A stretch of 21,860 nucleotides of DNA from an uncultured Collinsella sp. (GTDB lineage: Bacteria > Actinomycetota > Coriobacteriia > Coriobacteriales > Coriobacteriaceae), in NCBI GenBank assembly GCA_900546775.1, contig UREM01000031.1, positions 1 through 21,860 on the forward strand. The letters run 5' to 3'. The position numbers and the translations under genes were made by a program. The stretch's first letter is position 1. Each line of letters begins with the position of its first letter. The notes beneath the pieces were generated by a model, which saw only the letters and a list, made by a program, of their open reading frames with translations, was not told the DNA's origin and did no database searches. Shown here piece by piece: positions 13,912 to 21,342 of the stretch.

Positions 13912-16011
13912 TCATTTGCCATTATCCCCGCACGGCGCGATCTTTTCCACGCGAACGACGTTTTCCTGAGTGAGCGCGGCGCCCGTCAACGGGTCCCAAC
14001 GCAACGGTGTATGGTCGAGCGGGCCCACGCCGAGCGCGCCGCCCGTGCCGGACCCCCCCGCGCGGCGCCCACCCGGAGCAGCCGAGGTAAAGATGCAGGC
14101 CGGGTGCAGGTAGGGCGTGGTCTCCACACGCACGCGGTCGCGCCCCATGTCGCTCACGATATCCACCACCTCACCGTTCTCGATCCCCAAACGGGAGGCC
14201 ACGTCGGCATTCATCTGAACCGCGTCCAAATCCGCCCCCTCCTCGGCGGCACCGCGGGCCGCAAGCGCGCGCGAGGTGTGCGACTCAAACGGGCGGTTGC
14301 CGCTGATCAGGCGGAACATGCCGGGGCCGGGCTCCACCATGGGCGCAATCCAGCCGGGCACGCGGCCCAGGCCCGCGCGCTCCCAAAGGCCCGAGGCAAG
14401 CTCGATCTTGCCGGCCTCCACGGTTATGACGGGCTCGCCGGTACGCGGCAGCAGCTGCACGCCCGTATCGGCCCAGCCGCGCTCACGGAGCTCATCGAGG
14501 TCGATGCCAAAGGGCGCTACCTGGGCCGCCGCCAGATCATCGGGCGTAAAGGCAAAGTACTCACCCTTGCCGCAGGCCCGCGCCAGGCCGGTAAAGATCT
14601 CCCAACCGGGACGCGTGTCGAAATGCTGCACCGGTAGCGCGGCGCCGCGATAATAGACGCGCGCGTCGCTCCTCCCCCGCACCGTGCCCACGCCGCGATC
14701 CGCCTCGAGATAGGTCACGTCGGGCAGGATGTAGTCCGAGGCCGCCGCGGTCTCAGACATGCGGATATCGATGGTCACCAAGAGGTCGAGCCTGCTCAGG
14801 ATATCGAGCCAAGCGTCCACGTTGCCATAACCTGCGCCCGGGTTGCTCGCATAAACAAAGAGGCCGCGCATCTCGCCCGCAAGGATCGACTGGCCGATGG
14901 TGGTGCAAAGACCGCGAACCGGGTCCACGAGCGGGTAGCGCTCGGAGCCGAGCTTGGGCATGGCGGGCACCGGCGGAGCCGGAAAACACTCGGGGTCCAG
15001 GTCTCCCAGCATGAGCGGCGTGGACGGGTTGAGCGCCCCGCCAGCGTGCCCGATGCAGCCAAGGAGCGCATCAAGCATGCAGATGGCGCGCGCCGTCTGA
15101 GTGCTGTTGGCATACGCGATGCCGATGCCACCGTGAAAGCCCGCGTCCACCACGGCCGTGGGGGCAGCCTCGGCAAGGTCGCGCGCGGTCGCTCGGATAT
15201 CCTCGGCCGGCACGTCGCACACGCCCTCCGCCCACTCGGGCGTCCACGCGGCGGAAGCGGCGGCAAGCTCGTCGATCCCCGTGGTATAGCGCGCAACAAA
15301 ATCGTGATCGTAGAGGTCCTCGGCAATCAGCACGTGCGCGATGCCCAGCAGCAGCGCCAAATCGCAGCCGGGGCGCACGCGGAGCCAGCGGTCGGCAAGG
15401 GCGGCCGAGCCGCTACGACGCGGGTCGACGACGATGATCTTGGCCCCGCGCGCACGGGCGGCGTTTAACGTGTCGACCGCCCCCGCCGTGGAGGAATCCA
15501 CGAGCGAGCGACCCAAAAACATGATGCAGTCGGTATGGGCGAGGTCGGAAACGGGGCTGTACCCCAGGCTGTGTTCCCAACCCGTAAGACGGCTCACCTC
15601 GCAGGCGCCGTCCGCCCCGTAGATGTTGGGGCTGCCGAGCGCCCACATAAAGCGCTGGGCCCAGTAGCGGTCAAACGAGGGCACGCCGAGCGTCATGCCG
15701 AGCGCGCGCGGGCCGGCCCCATCGAGAATGCTCTGCAGGCGCTCAGCGATCTCGGCAAACGCGGTATCCCAGGAGACCTCGTCAAAGCCCGAGCCGTCCG
15801 CGCGGCGGCGAAGCGGGTGCAAGATACGGCCCTCGCCATCAAACGGCATGGAGAGGCGGTGGCGCCCGCGCCGGCAGAGGGCTCGTGCCGTGCAAGGGTG
15901 CCCCTCAACGGGAAGCTCGGCGCGCACGCCGTCCTCCCCTGCCACAGCCCAAAAGGCGCAATCGGCATAGCAGCCCCCGCACGTCGTGGCCACATGTCTG
16001 TAATCTGCCAT
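13912..16011 (-). CDS. cytoplasmic molybdopterin-dependent oxidoreductase (DMSO-reductase superfamily), formate-dehydrogenase-like position
   Basis: This 699-residue protein is a catalytic subunit binding a [4Fe-4S] cluster and a bis-guanine-dinucleotide Mo or W cofactor. Cluster ligands are Cys11, 14, 18 and 46 (CGGCYADC...LCRRG). The predicted metal ligand is Cys137 in GACEVSRL. There is no Tat signal, so it is cytoplasmic. The ATG at 16009-16011 has AAAGGGG eight bases upstream. It follows focA and the hydrogenase genes, the place of FdhF in a formate hydrogenlyase. However, the residue after Cys137 is Glu, not the His of formate dehydrogenases, and the RGQNNVQG-type segment is absent. Spacing and GSPN(I/W) context resemble polysulfide/thiosulfate reductase or acetylene hydratase relatives. 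An Arg in TQTARAI occupies the position of formate dehydrogenase Arg333 but is common in the superfamily. Activity on formate is unproven. Confidence 0.88.
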   Translation of the reverse strand: MADYRHVATTCGGCYADCAFWAVAGEDGVRAELPVEGHPCTARALCRRGRHRLSMPFDGEGRILHPLRRRADGSGFDEVSWDTAFAEIAERLQSILDGAGPRALGMTLGVPSFDRYWAQRFMWALGSPNIYGADGACEVSRLTGWEHSLGYSPVSDLAHTDCIMFLGRSLVDSSTAGAVDTLNAARARGAKIIVVDPRRSGSAALADRWLRVRPGCDLALLLGIAHVLIAEDLYDHDFVARYTTGIDELAAASAAWTPEWAEGVCDVPAEDIRATARDLAEAAPTAVVDAGFHGGIGIAYANSTQTARAICMLDALLGCIGHAGGALNPSTPLMLGDLDPECFPAPPVPAMPKLGSERYPLVDPVRGLCTTIGQSILAGEMRGLFVYASNPGAGYGNVDAWLDILSRLDLLVTIDIRMSETAAASDYILPDVTYLEADRGVGTVRGRSDARVYYRGAALPVQHFDTRPGWEIFTGLARACGKGEYFAFTPDDLAAAQVAPFGIDLDELRERGWADTGVQLLPRTGEPVITVEAGKIELASGLWERAGLGRVPGWIAPMVEPGPGMFRLISGNRPFESHTSRALAARGAAEEGADLDAVQMNADVASRLGIENGEVVDIVSDMGRDRVRVETTPYLHPACIFTSAAPGGRRAGGSGTGGALGVGPLDHTPLRWDPLTGAALTQENVVRVEKIAPCGDNGK

Positions 16012-16034
16012 CTCGATTACCCCTTTCAAACAGC

Positions 16035-16076
16035 AAAACCACCACGACGGGGCACTGTCCCCATCGTGGTGGTTTT
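16035..16076 (-). terminator. long two-part hairpin between focA and the molybdoenzyme
   Basis: AAAACCACCACGA (16035-16047) and TCGTGGTGGTTTT (16064-16076) are perfect complements. Inside them GGGG and CCCC pair around CACTGT, giving about 17 bp. On either strand the stem ends in TTTT, so it could terminate both ways. It starts 18 bases after the focA stop. Only about 24 bases separate it from the molybdoenzyme ATG, leaving no room for a separate promoter after it. It may be a partial terminator, an mRNA-processing site or a dispersed REP-like palindrome (compare 9205-9234). Confidence 0.8.
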
Positions 16077-16093
16077 CAAAGCAAACGTTAGCG

Positions 16094-16930
16094 TTACTCG
16101 GACTTCTTGGCGTAGACAAACCAGTAGCCCAGAGCGATGAGCACGGCACCGCCCACGATGTTGCCGAGCGTCGCAGCGGACAGGTTAAACGCAATGCCCG
16201 CGGCGTTGAGCGCATCGGCGCCGGCGATATCGGCACCATAGCCAGCAGCGTGCATCACGGCGCCCATGGGCAAAAAGTACATGTTGGCAACGCAGTGCTC
16301 AAAACCGCAGGCCACAAAGGCGGCGATGGGCAGCAGAATGCCCACGACCTTGTCGACGACGGTCTTGCCCGCGGTGCCGATCCACACGGCCAGGCACACA
16401 AAGATGTTGCACAGGATGCCGCGGAAGAAGATCGTCACCCAGTCGATCGTCACCTTGCCGGCGGCGACGCTCACCATGGAATTGGCGACCGCTTCGCCGT
16501 TGAGCTTATAGATGCCGGCCATGTACACCAAAAAGACGATGAACAGGGCACCGACAAAGTTACCGACCCATACGACGACCCAAGCCTTGAGCATCTGGGC
16601 CAGGGTGATCTTTTTGCTCTTGAGCGCGCAGACCATAAGCGAATTGCCGGTGAACAGCTCGGCGCCGCACACCAGCACCAGCACCAGGCCCAGGCAAAAG
16701 CACAGGCCGCCCACGACGCGCTGGGCACCCCAGCCCAGCGTGCTGTCGCTCAAGAACACGGTAAAGAACAGGCCGCCGAAGGCGATAAACGCGCCGGCGA
16801 ACATTGCCAACAGAAAGGCCTTAGCGACCGGCAGTTTAGCCTTGGTCACGCCGGCGGCCTCGGTCTTGGCCTCGATCGCGGCGGGCGCCAGGCAATCGGG
16901 AGCGGGGTACTCCACCTTGGAATCTGCCAT
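16094..16930 (-). CDS. focA: formate/nitrite transporter family channel (FocA-like)
   Basis: This pentameric inner-membrane channel passes formate or related small anions. The 278-residue chain has about six hydrophobic segments and family signatures: ELFTGNSL at 91-98, and GFEHCVANM at 209-217 with His212, the equivalent of E. coli FocA His209. The helix-break regions and a cytoplasmic N-terminus rich in Ala/Pro/Lys also fit. The ATG at 16928-16930 gives the usual MADSK start; an upstream in-frame start would add 11 residues. Shine-Dalgarno is weak (AGGAAAG at long spacing). Its place between hycI and a molybdoenzyme points to formate rather than nitrite as substrate, by context. Confidence 0.92.
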   Translation of the reverse strand: MADSKVEYPAPDCLAPAAIEAKTEAAGVTKAKLPVAKAFLLAMFAGAFIAFGGLFFTVFLSDSTLGWGAQRVVGGLCFCLGLVLVLVCGAELFTGNSLMVCALKSKKITLAQMLKAWVVVWVGNFVGALFIVFLVYMAGIYKLNGEAVANSMVSVAAGKVTIDWVTIFFRGILCNIFVCLAVWIGTAGKTVVDKVVGILLPIAAFVACGFEHCVANMYFLPMGAVMHAAGYGADIAGADALNAAGIAFNLSAATLGNIVGGAVLIALGYWFVYAKKSE

Positions 16931-16969
16931 GTCAATCACTTCTTTCCTAATCAGCAGGGACAAGCGCTC

Positions 16970-17473
16970 CTATTGCTCTTGCCCCAAGCGGACAAAGTGG
17001 GAAAAGTCATTGACAGCCACGGCGTCGTACACGGCGTCAACGGCGTCAAAGACCTCCGGGGACATGGGGTTGTAGAACTCCGTGTCGCCCGGCTGAATCC
17101 CTATGAAGACGATATCTTCGCACGAATGCTCAATCTCTTCGATCAGAATCGAAAGCGGAAGCGAATGCGTGGTGAACATCGACTTGCGGGCCACATCGCG
17201 CTTGTCGAGCAAACGGATGGACCCGACGGGCAGCGCCATGTCGGCAGCATCGACCAAGACCAGACGCGGCGGACGCTCGCGCTTGATCTCGATGATGTCG
17301 TCCTCGGGCGTTTGGCCGCCGTCGATGGTGTACCAACCGGCGATGGGTGCATCCTCCATCTTTTTTGAGAGCACGGGGCCGGCGGCATCGTCGGCGCGCA
17401 GCACGCTACCCGCCGTGAGCACAATACCCGCAAAGGGCGCACCGCCCACGCGACCATCCACAACGCGACCCAT
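16970..17473 (-). CDS. hycI: hydrogenase maturation protease HycI
   Basis: HycI is the nickel-dependent check-point peptidase that removes the C-terminal extension of the hydrogenase large subunit. The 167-residue chain carries the family motif as GSVLRADDAAGP (usual GNxLxxDDGxGP), with Asp28/29, then LVLVDAAD (Asp75) and TTHSLPLSILI with His103. These align by eye with the E. coli HycI metal ligands Asp16, Asp62 and His90. FIGIQPGDTEF near residue 125 is also typical. The ATG overlaps the hycH stop as TAATG. Its substrate should be the HycE homologue at 19564-21339. Confidence 0.93.
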   Translation of the reverse strand: MGRVVDGRVGGAPFAGIVLTAGSVLRADDAAGPVLSKKMEDAPIAGWYTIDGGQTPEDDIIEIKRERPPRLVLVDAADMALPVGSIRLLDKRDVARKSMFTTHSLPLSILIEEIEHSCEDIVFIGIQPGDTEFYNPMSPEVFDAVDAVYDAVAVNDFSHFVRLGQEQ

Positions 17474-18057
17474 TACTGCAACCTTCCCGTCAGATACACG
17501 CCCGATACATCGCGCACGCGCTCAACCAGATCGCGAAACTTCATCAGAAACGCGACCTGCTGCGCATGCAGGCCAAAGTCGGGATCGAAGAGCGGGTCGA
17601 TCCCCGCCTTTGCCGAGCCGCGAAAGCCGCGCTGCTCAAAAAGGGCATCGCACGCCGCAAGGAGCGACGGCACGGCGGCCTTGTCGAGCTGGCACTCACC
17701 AAAGGAGCGGATGGCCTCGAACTTGGTCTTGGCCTCCCCCTCCTCCATGTCGTCCACGAGGGATCCGAAGACCTTGAGGGGAATGGCCAGGCGGGGCTCG
17801 AAGCAGTCGAGCACGCCCGTGTGGTGGCCCACGGCGAGCGTGTAGTAGAGCACGTCGCAGGCCTCCTGGGGCACATCGTCCTCGGTCTCCACAAACTTGC
17901 GCGTGAGCTCGTAAAAGACCACCTGGTCGGGCGCATGGCCCAGGCAGGGGTCGACGACGCCCTCGGCGGCCTCGTCGCTTGCGCGCGAGGCATCGCCAAA
18001 GGAGCCGCCGAGCATGCCGGGGCCCGCAAAGTAACCAGAGCGGTCCGTGAGTTCCAT
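17473..18057 (-). CDS. hycH: formate hydrogenlyase maturation protein HycH
   Basis: HycH is an assembly factor needed for maturation of the hydrogenase large subunit; its biochemical action is not well defined. The 194-residue protein contains the family core VVFYELTRKF and YYTLAVGHHTGVLDCFE, very close to E. coli HycH (VVFSQLSRKF, YYSLAIGHHLGVIDCLE). The C-terminal half keeps a FGEC...VYL pattern. It is longer than the E. coli protein (136 residues from memory), with about 45 extra N-terminal residues including two Gly-rich stretches and Asp/Ala/Glu-rich sequence. The start immediately follows the hycG stop (TAGATG), and no ATG closer to the conserved core is visible. Confidence 0.9.
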   Translation of the reverse strand: MELTDRSGYFAGPGMLGGSFGDASRASDEAAEGVVDPCLGHAPDQVVFYELTRKFVETEDDVPQEACDVLYYTLAVGHHTGVLDCFEPRLAIPLKVFGSLVDDMEEGEAKTKFEAIRSFGECQLDKAAVPSLLAACDALFEQRGFRGSAKAGIDPLFDPDFGLHAQQVAFLMKFRDLVERVRDVSGVYLTGRLQ

Positions 18058-18840
18058 CTAGCGACCTCCGGCCAGCACCAGATCCTGCAGCGCTGAGTAC
18101 ACCTCAACGCGGCGCGGATCGTCCTGCTTGTCGATGAGCAGCGCCATGGCACCGCGGATATCGCCCTTGGGCGCACCCTCGAGCGTATCCATAAACTCGT
18201 TGGCCAGGTCGCGGCCGTAACGGTAACCGCTCATGGCACGCGCCTCGCGCTCGATGGCAACGCGCAGCTTATAGGGCACGCCCGGGTGCAGGATGTCGGC
18301 CTGCTCGCCCTCGACCTCCACGGTGGTCTCGGCATGGAGCTTCTGCTCCAAGAGACCGAGCGCCATGGCAAAGCCGTAGATGGTCTGCGCGGGGCTGGGC
18401 GGACAGCCGGGGATGTAGACATCGACCGGCAGAATCTTGTCCGTGCCGCCCCAGACACAGTAGTTATCGTAGAAGATACCGCCGGTGCAGCCGCAGGCGC
18501 CGTAGGACACCACGATCTTGGGATCGGGCGCGGCCTCAAAAGCGCGCAGGGCAGGCATGCGCATGGCGCGCGTCACGGCGCCGGTGTAGAGCAGCACGTC
18601 GGCGTGACGCGGAGACGGCACCACCTTGATGCCGAAGCGCTCCACGTCAAAGACCGGGGTGATCGAACCGAAGATCTCGATCTCGCAGCCGTTGCAGCCG
18701 CCACAGTCGACGCGGTAGACGTAGACGGAGCGCTTAATCTTCTTGAGAAGGGTCGCCTTGGCTTTCTCGATGCTCTCGTCGAGCTCGATCTTGCTCGGAC
18801 GGTACTGCAGGCTCTCCGGCAGCAGCGTGGGTTCAGCCAT
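18058..18840 (-). CDS. hycG: group 4 [NiFe] hydrogenase small subunit (HycG/HyfI, NuoB-like)
   Basis: This subunit holds the [4Fe-4S] cluster that hands electrons to the NiFe site. In 260 residues it shows VDCGGCNGCEIE (Cys46, 49, 52), SYGACGCTGGIF (Cys116, 118) and IPGCPPSP (Cys146), the NuoB/HycG cluster pattern. The C-terminus is long compared with NuoB and includes YRYGRDLANEF, as in HycG/HyfI. The ATG is two bases after the hycF stop with GGAG/AGGA overlapping the end of hycF. Names HycG and HyfI are both defensible, because the linked membrane subunit looks HyfF-like. Confidence 0.94.
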   Translation of the reverse strand: MAEPTLLPESLQYRPSKIELDESIEKAKATLLKKIKRSVYVYRVDCGGCNGCEIEIFGSITPVFDVERFGIKVVPSPRHADVLLYTGAVTRAMRMPALRAFEAAPDPKIVVSYGACGCTGGIFYDNYCVWGGTDKILPVDVYIPGCPPSPAQTIYGFAMALGLLEQKLHAETTVEVEGEQADILHPGVPYKLRVAIEREARAMSGYRYGRDLANEFMDTLEGAPKGDIRGAMALLIDKQDDPRRVEVYSALQDLVLAGGR

Positions 18841-18842
18841 TC

Positions 18843-19562
18843 CTACTCCTCCTTCTTCTTATCCAGGTCCATGATGATACCCTCCACGGGTGGCACCTCG
18901 GTCGGGGCCGCCGGGGCATCGGGGTTCATGGCGCGGTCGAGTGCCAGCGGGTTGACGCCGTGACCGCCCAAAAACTCCATCGCCGGAGCGGCGGGGCTCT
19001 CGGGTGCCAGGTAGCCGCCGGGCACAAGGCCCTCGTTGTTGGCGGTAGTCACCGCGGCGCGGGCGCGCTCGGCATCGAGCTCGCGCTTGCACTCCTGGCA
19101 GAGGCACACGGTCTTTGCCGCGGCCTCGGCCTCGAGCGTGCCCGCCTTGTCGAGCAGGCGACGGGCATAGTCGATCTCCTTGTGCGGGGCAAACGGCTTG
19201 CCGCAGCGCGCGCAGTGCTCGAGCGTATAGACGCTCTTGCTCGTGAGGTCGGCCTTGCTCATGACGGCGAGCTCGAACTCCTCGGTGAGCTTGATCGCCT
19301 CCATGGGGCAGGCCTCCTCGCACCGGCCGCAGAAGATGCAGCGGCCGTAGTCGATCGACCAGGTGATGGTCTCGGCGTTAAGGTCGGTGTCCATGCGGAT
19401 GGCGTCGGCCGGGCAGGCCACGCCGCAGGCGCCGCAGGCGATGCAGAGCTCGGAGTTGTGCTCCGGCTTGCCGCGCATGTCCTTGTTGGTGGGAAACGGC
19501 GCAAACGGGTACTTAACGGTGGCGTCGCCCGCCTTGGCGTTGACTTTCCAGAGTTTCAGCAT
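18843..19562 (-). CDS. hycF: hydrogenase iron-sulfur subunit (HycF/HyfH, NuoI-like)
   Basis: This two-cluster ferredoxin subunit relays electrons toward the small subunit. In 239 residues, CIACGACGVACP (Cys40, 43, 46, 50) and CIFCGRCEEACP (Cys75, 78, 81, 85) bind two [4Fe-4S] clusters. A later CARCGKPFAPHKEIDYA and CLCQEC resemble the extra cysteine knuckle of HycF, possibly a metal site. An Ala/Pro-rich tail of about 70 residues ends in acidic/Lys residues (DLDKKKEE) and is not part of the core family fold. The start at MLKLWK is one base after the hycE stop; an upstream extension rich in Arg is rejected. Confidence 0.93.
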   Translation of the reverse strand: MLKLWKVNAKAGDATVKYPFAPFPTNKDMRGKPEHNSELCIACGACGVACPADAIRMDTDLNAETITWSIDYGRCIFCGRCEEACPMEAIKLTEEFELAVMSKADLTSKSVYTLEHCARCGKPFAPHKEIDYARRLLDKAGTLEAEAAAKTVCLCQECKRELDAERARAAVTTANNEGLVPGGYLAPESPAAPAMEFLGGHGVNPLALDRAMNPDAPAAPTEVPPVEGIIMDLDKKKEE

Positions 19563-19563
19563 C

Positions 19564-21339
19564 CTAGAGCGCCTCCTCATCGAGCGGAGCGGCGGGCGTG
19601 CCGGGGGCCTCGAGCGGCGACTTGTCACGCCAGACCGTCTCGAACTGCTCCTTGTCGATCACGCGGTCGGTCTTGGACTTGACGTCGGTGATCGTCACGC
19701 GATCGGTGCAGGAGTAGCACGGGTCGAGCGAGCCCACGATGAGCGCGGCGTCTCCCACGGTGTTGCCGCGGAACATGTAGCGCAGCACCGGCCAGTTGCT
19801 GTACGTGGCCGCCTTGGCGCGCCAGCGGTAGCACTTCTGGTTGTTGCCGAGCATGGCCCAGTGCACGTCCTCGCCGCGCGGCGCCTCGGTGTAGCCGAGC
19901 GCGTACTTGTGCGGGGTGTACTCCCAGTCCTGCGTGAGGATGGAGCCCTCGGGGCAGTTCTCGAGCATGATCTCGATCATGTCGATGGAGTCGAAGACCT
20001 CCTGGATACGCACCGCGGTGCGGCCGAAGGCATCGCAGGTGTCGGCCGTAGCGGCGTGCATCTTCTGGATGTCGGGGTCGAGGTAGCCGTCGAAGGGGTG
20101 GTCGAAGCGCACGTCGCGCGCATAGCCCGAGCCGCGCATGAGCGGGCCCACCGGCGAGAAGTCGCGGGCGATCTTGCGGTCGAGCAGGCCGATACCGCTC
20201 GTGCGCTCGAGGAAGTTGGGCGTGGAGAGCAGCACGTCCACGAGCTCCTGGACCTCACCGCGCAACTGGTGGATGATGCGCAGCGTGTCGAGCTTCTGCT
20301 CGGCCAGGATGTCGCGGCGCACGCCGCCGATCACGTTGAGGCCGTAGGTCTTGCGGTGGCCGGTGAGCTTCTCGGCAAGGTCCATGGACTTCTCGCGCAC
20401 GCGGAAGAACTGCTGGAAGCCGGAATCGAAGCCGGTGTAGTGCGAGGCCAGGCCGATGTTGAGCAGGTGCGAGTGCAGACGCTCCACCTCAAGGACGATG
20501 GCGCGGATGTACTGGGCGCGCAGCGGGATATGGATGCCCTGCGCGTGCTCCACGGCCTCGGCGTAGGCGACGGAGTGGGCGCAGCCGCAGATGCCGCAGA
20601 TGCGGTCCGCGAGGAAGGTCACGGCGTCGTAGTTGAGGCGTGTCTCGGCGACCTTCTCCATGCCGCGGTGCACGTAGAACAGACGGTAGTCGGCGTCGAC
20701 GATCGTCTCGCCCTCGACAAACAGGCGGAAGTGCCCGGGCTCGTCCGAGGTGATGTGCAGAGGGCCCATCGGGATGAGCGTGGTCTCCTTACCCTTGGTG
20801 TCGGCGAGGAACTCGTAGTTCTCCATATCGCTCGCGGGCGCGGGACGGTAGCGGTAGTCCATCGAGTCCTTGCGCAGGGGGTAGAGCCCCTGCGGCCAGT
20901 CGTCGGGCAGCACGAGGCGACGGCGGTCGGGCAGGCCCTCGGGAATGAGGCCGAACATGTCGCGCAGCTCGCGCTCGCCCCACACGCACGCCGGAACGTA
21001 GGGCGTGACGGAGGGGAACGTCATCTTGACGGGATCCACCTCGGTGCGCACCTGAATCCAGCAGGGGTCCTCCCCCTCCATGGACATGACGTAGTACACG
21101 GCGTAGCGGCCGCAGAGGGAGCGCTCGTCGTTGCCCACGATAACCGGGATCCAGCCGTAGCGCTCGTAGTACAGATAATGGACGGCCTCGGGCAGCTTGT
21201 CCTGGCGCACCGTGATGGTGAGCTGGTCCTCGCACTGCCACTCGACCTTCTCGATGCAGCCCGAGACGGTAGCTCGAAGCGCTTCCACGTGGCTCTCGCC
21301 ACGGCGGGCATACACCTTGTTGTCAGTAGTGTCTGTCAT
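19564..21339 (-). CDS. hycE: group 4 [NiFe] hydrogenase large subunit (HycE/HyfG, NuoC-NuoD fusion)
   Basis: This is the catalytic subunit that reduces protons to H2. The first ~170 residues are a NuoC-like domain ending in WGERELRDMFGL. The rest is NuoD-like with the L1 NiFe ligands Cys248 and Cys251 in RICGICGCAHS and the L2 ligands Cys541 and Cys544 in DPCYSCTDR. By analogy to E. coli HycE, HycI would cut after Arg547, releasing a 44-residue tail. The 591-residue length fits the fused HycE type. The ATG lies 3 bases after the hyfF stop. The combination with HycF, HycG, HycH and HycI identifies a formate-hydrogenlyase-type H2-evolving complex on the inner membrane. Confidence 0.96.
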   Translation of the reverse strand: MTDTTDNKVYARRGESHVEALRATVSGCIEKVEWQCEDQLTITVRQDKLPEAVHYLYYERYGWIPVIVGNDERSLCGRYAVYYVMSMEGEDPCWIQVRTEVDPVKMTFPSVTPYVPACVWGERELRDMFGLIPEGLPDRRRLVLPDDWPQGLYPLRKDSMDYRYRPAPASDMENYEFLADTKGKETTLIPMGPLHITSDEPGHFRLFVEGETIVDADYRLFYVHRGMEKVAETRLNYDAVTFLADRICGICGCAHSVAYAEAVEHAQGIHIPLRAQYIRAIVLEVERLHSHLLNIGLASHYTGFDSGFQQFFRVREKSMDLAEKLTGHRKTYGLNVIGGVRRDILAEQKLDTLRIIHQLRGEVQELVDVLLSTPNFLERTSGIGLLDRKIARDFSPVGPLMRGSGYARDVRFDHPFDGYLDPDIQKMHAATADTCDAFGRTAVRIQEVFDSIDMIEIMLENCPEGSILTQDWEYTPHKYALGYTEAPRGEDVHWAMLGNNQKCYRWRAKAATYSNWPVLRYMFRGNTVGDAALIVGSLDPCYSCTDRVTITDVKSKTDRVIDKEQFETVWRDKSPLEAPGTPAAPLDEEAL

Positions 21340-21342
21340 TGA

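Noticed and set aside
13912..16011. A selenocysteine UGA codon in the molybdoenzyme
   Set aside because: The reading frame is uninterrupted and the ligand position is a Cys (Cys137), so it is not a selenoprotein.
15990..16239. An upstream extension of 76 codons for the molybdoenzyme
   Set aside because: It would overlap the hairpin and the focA 3' end, and its sequence has no family resemblance. The ATG at 16011 has a good ribosome binding site and is followed at once by the Fe-S motif.
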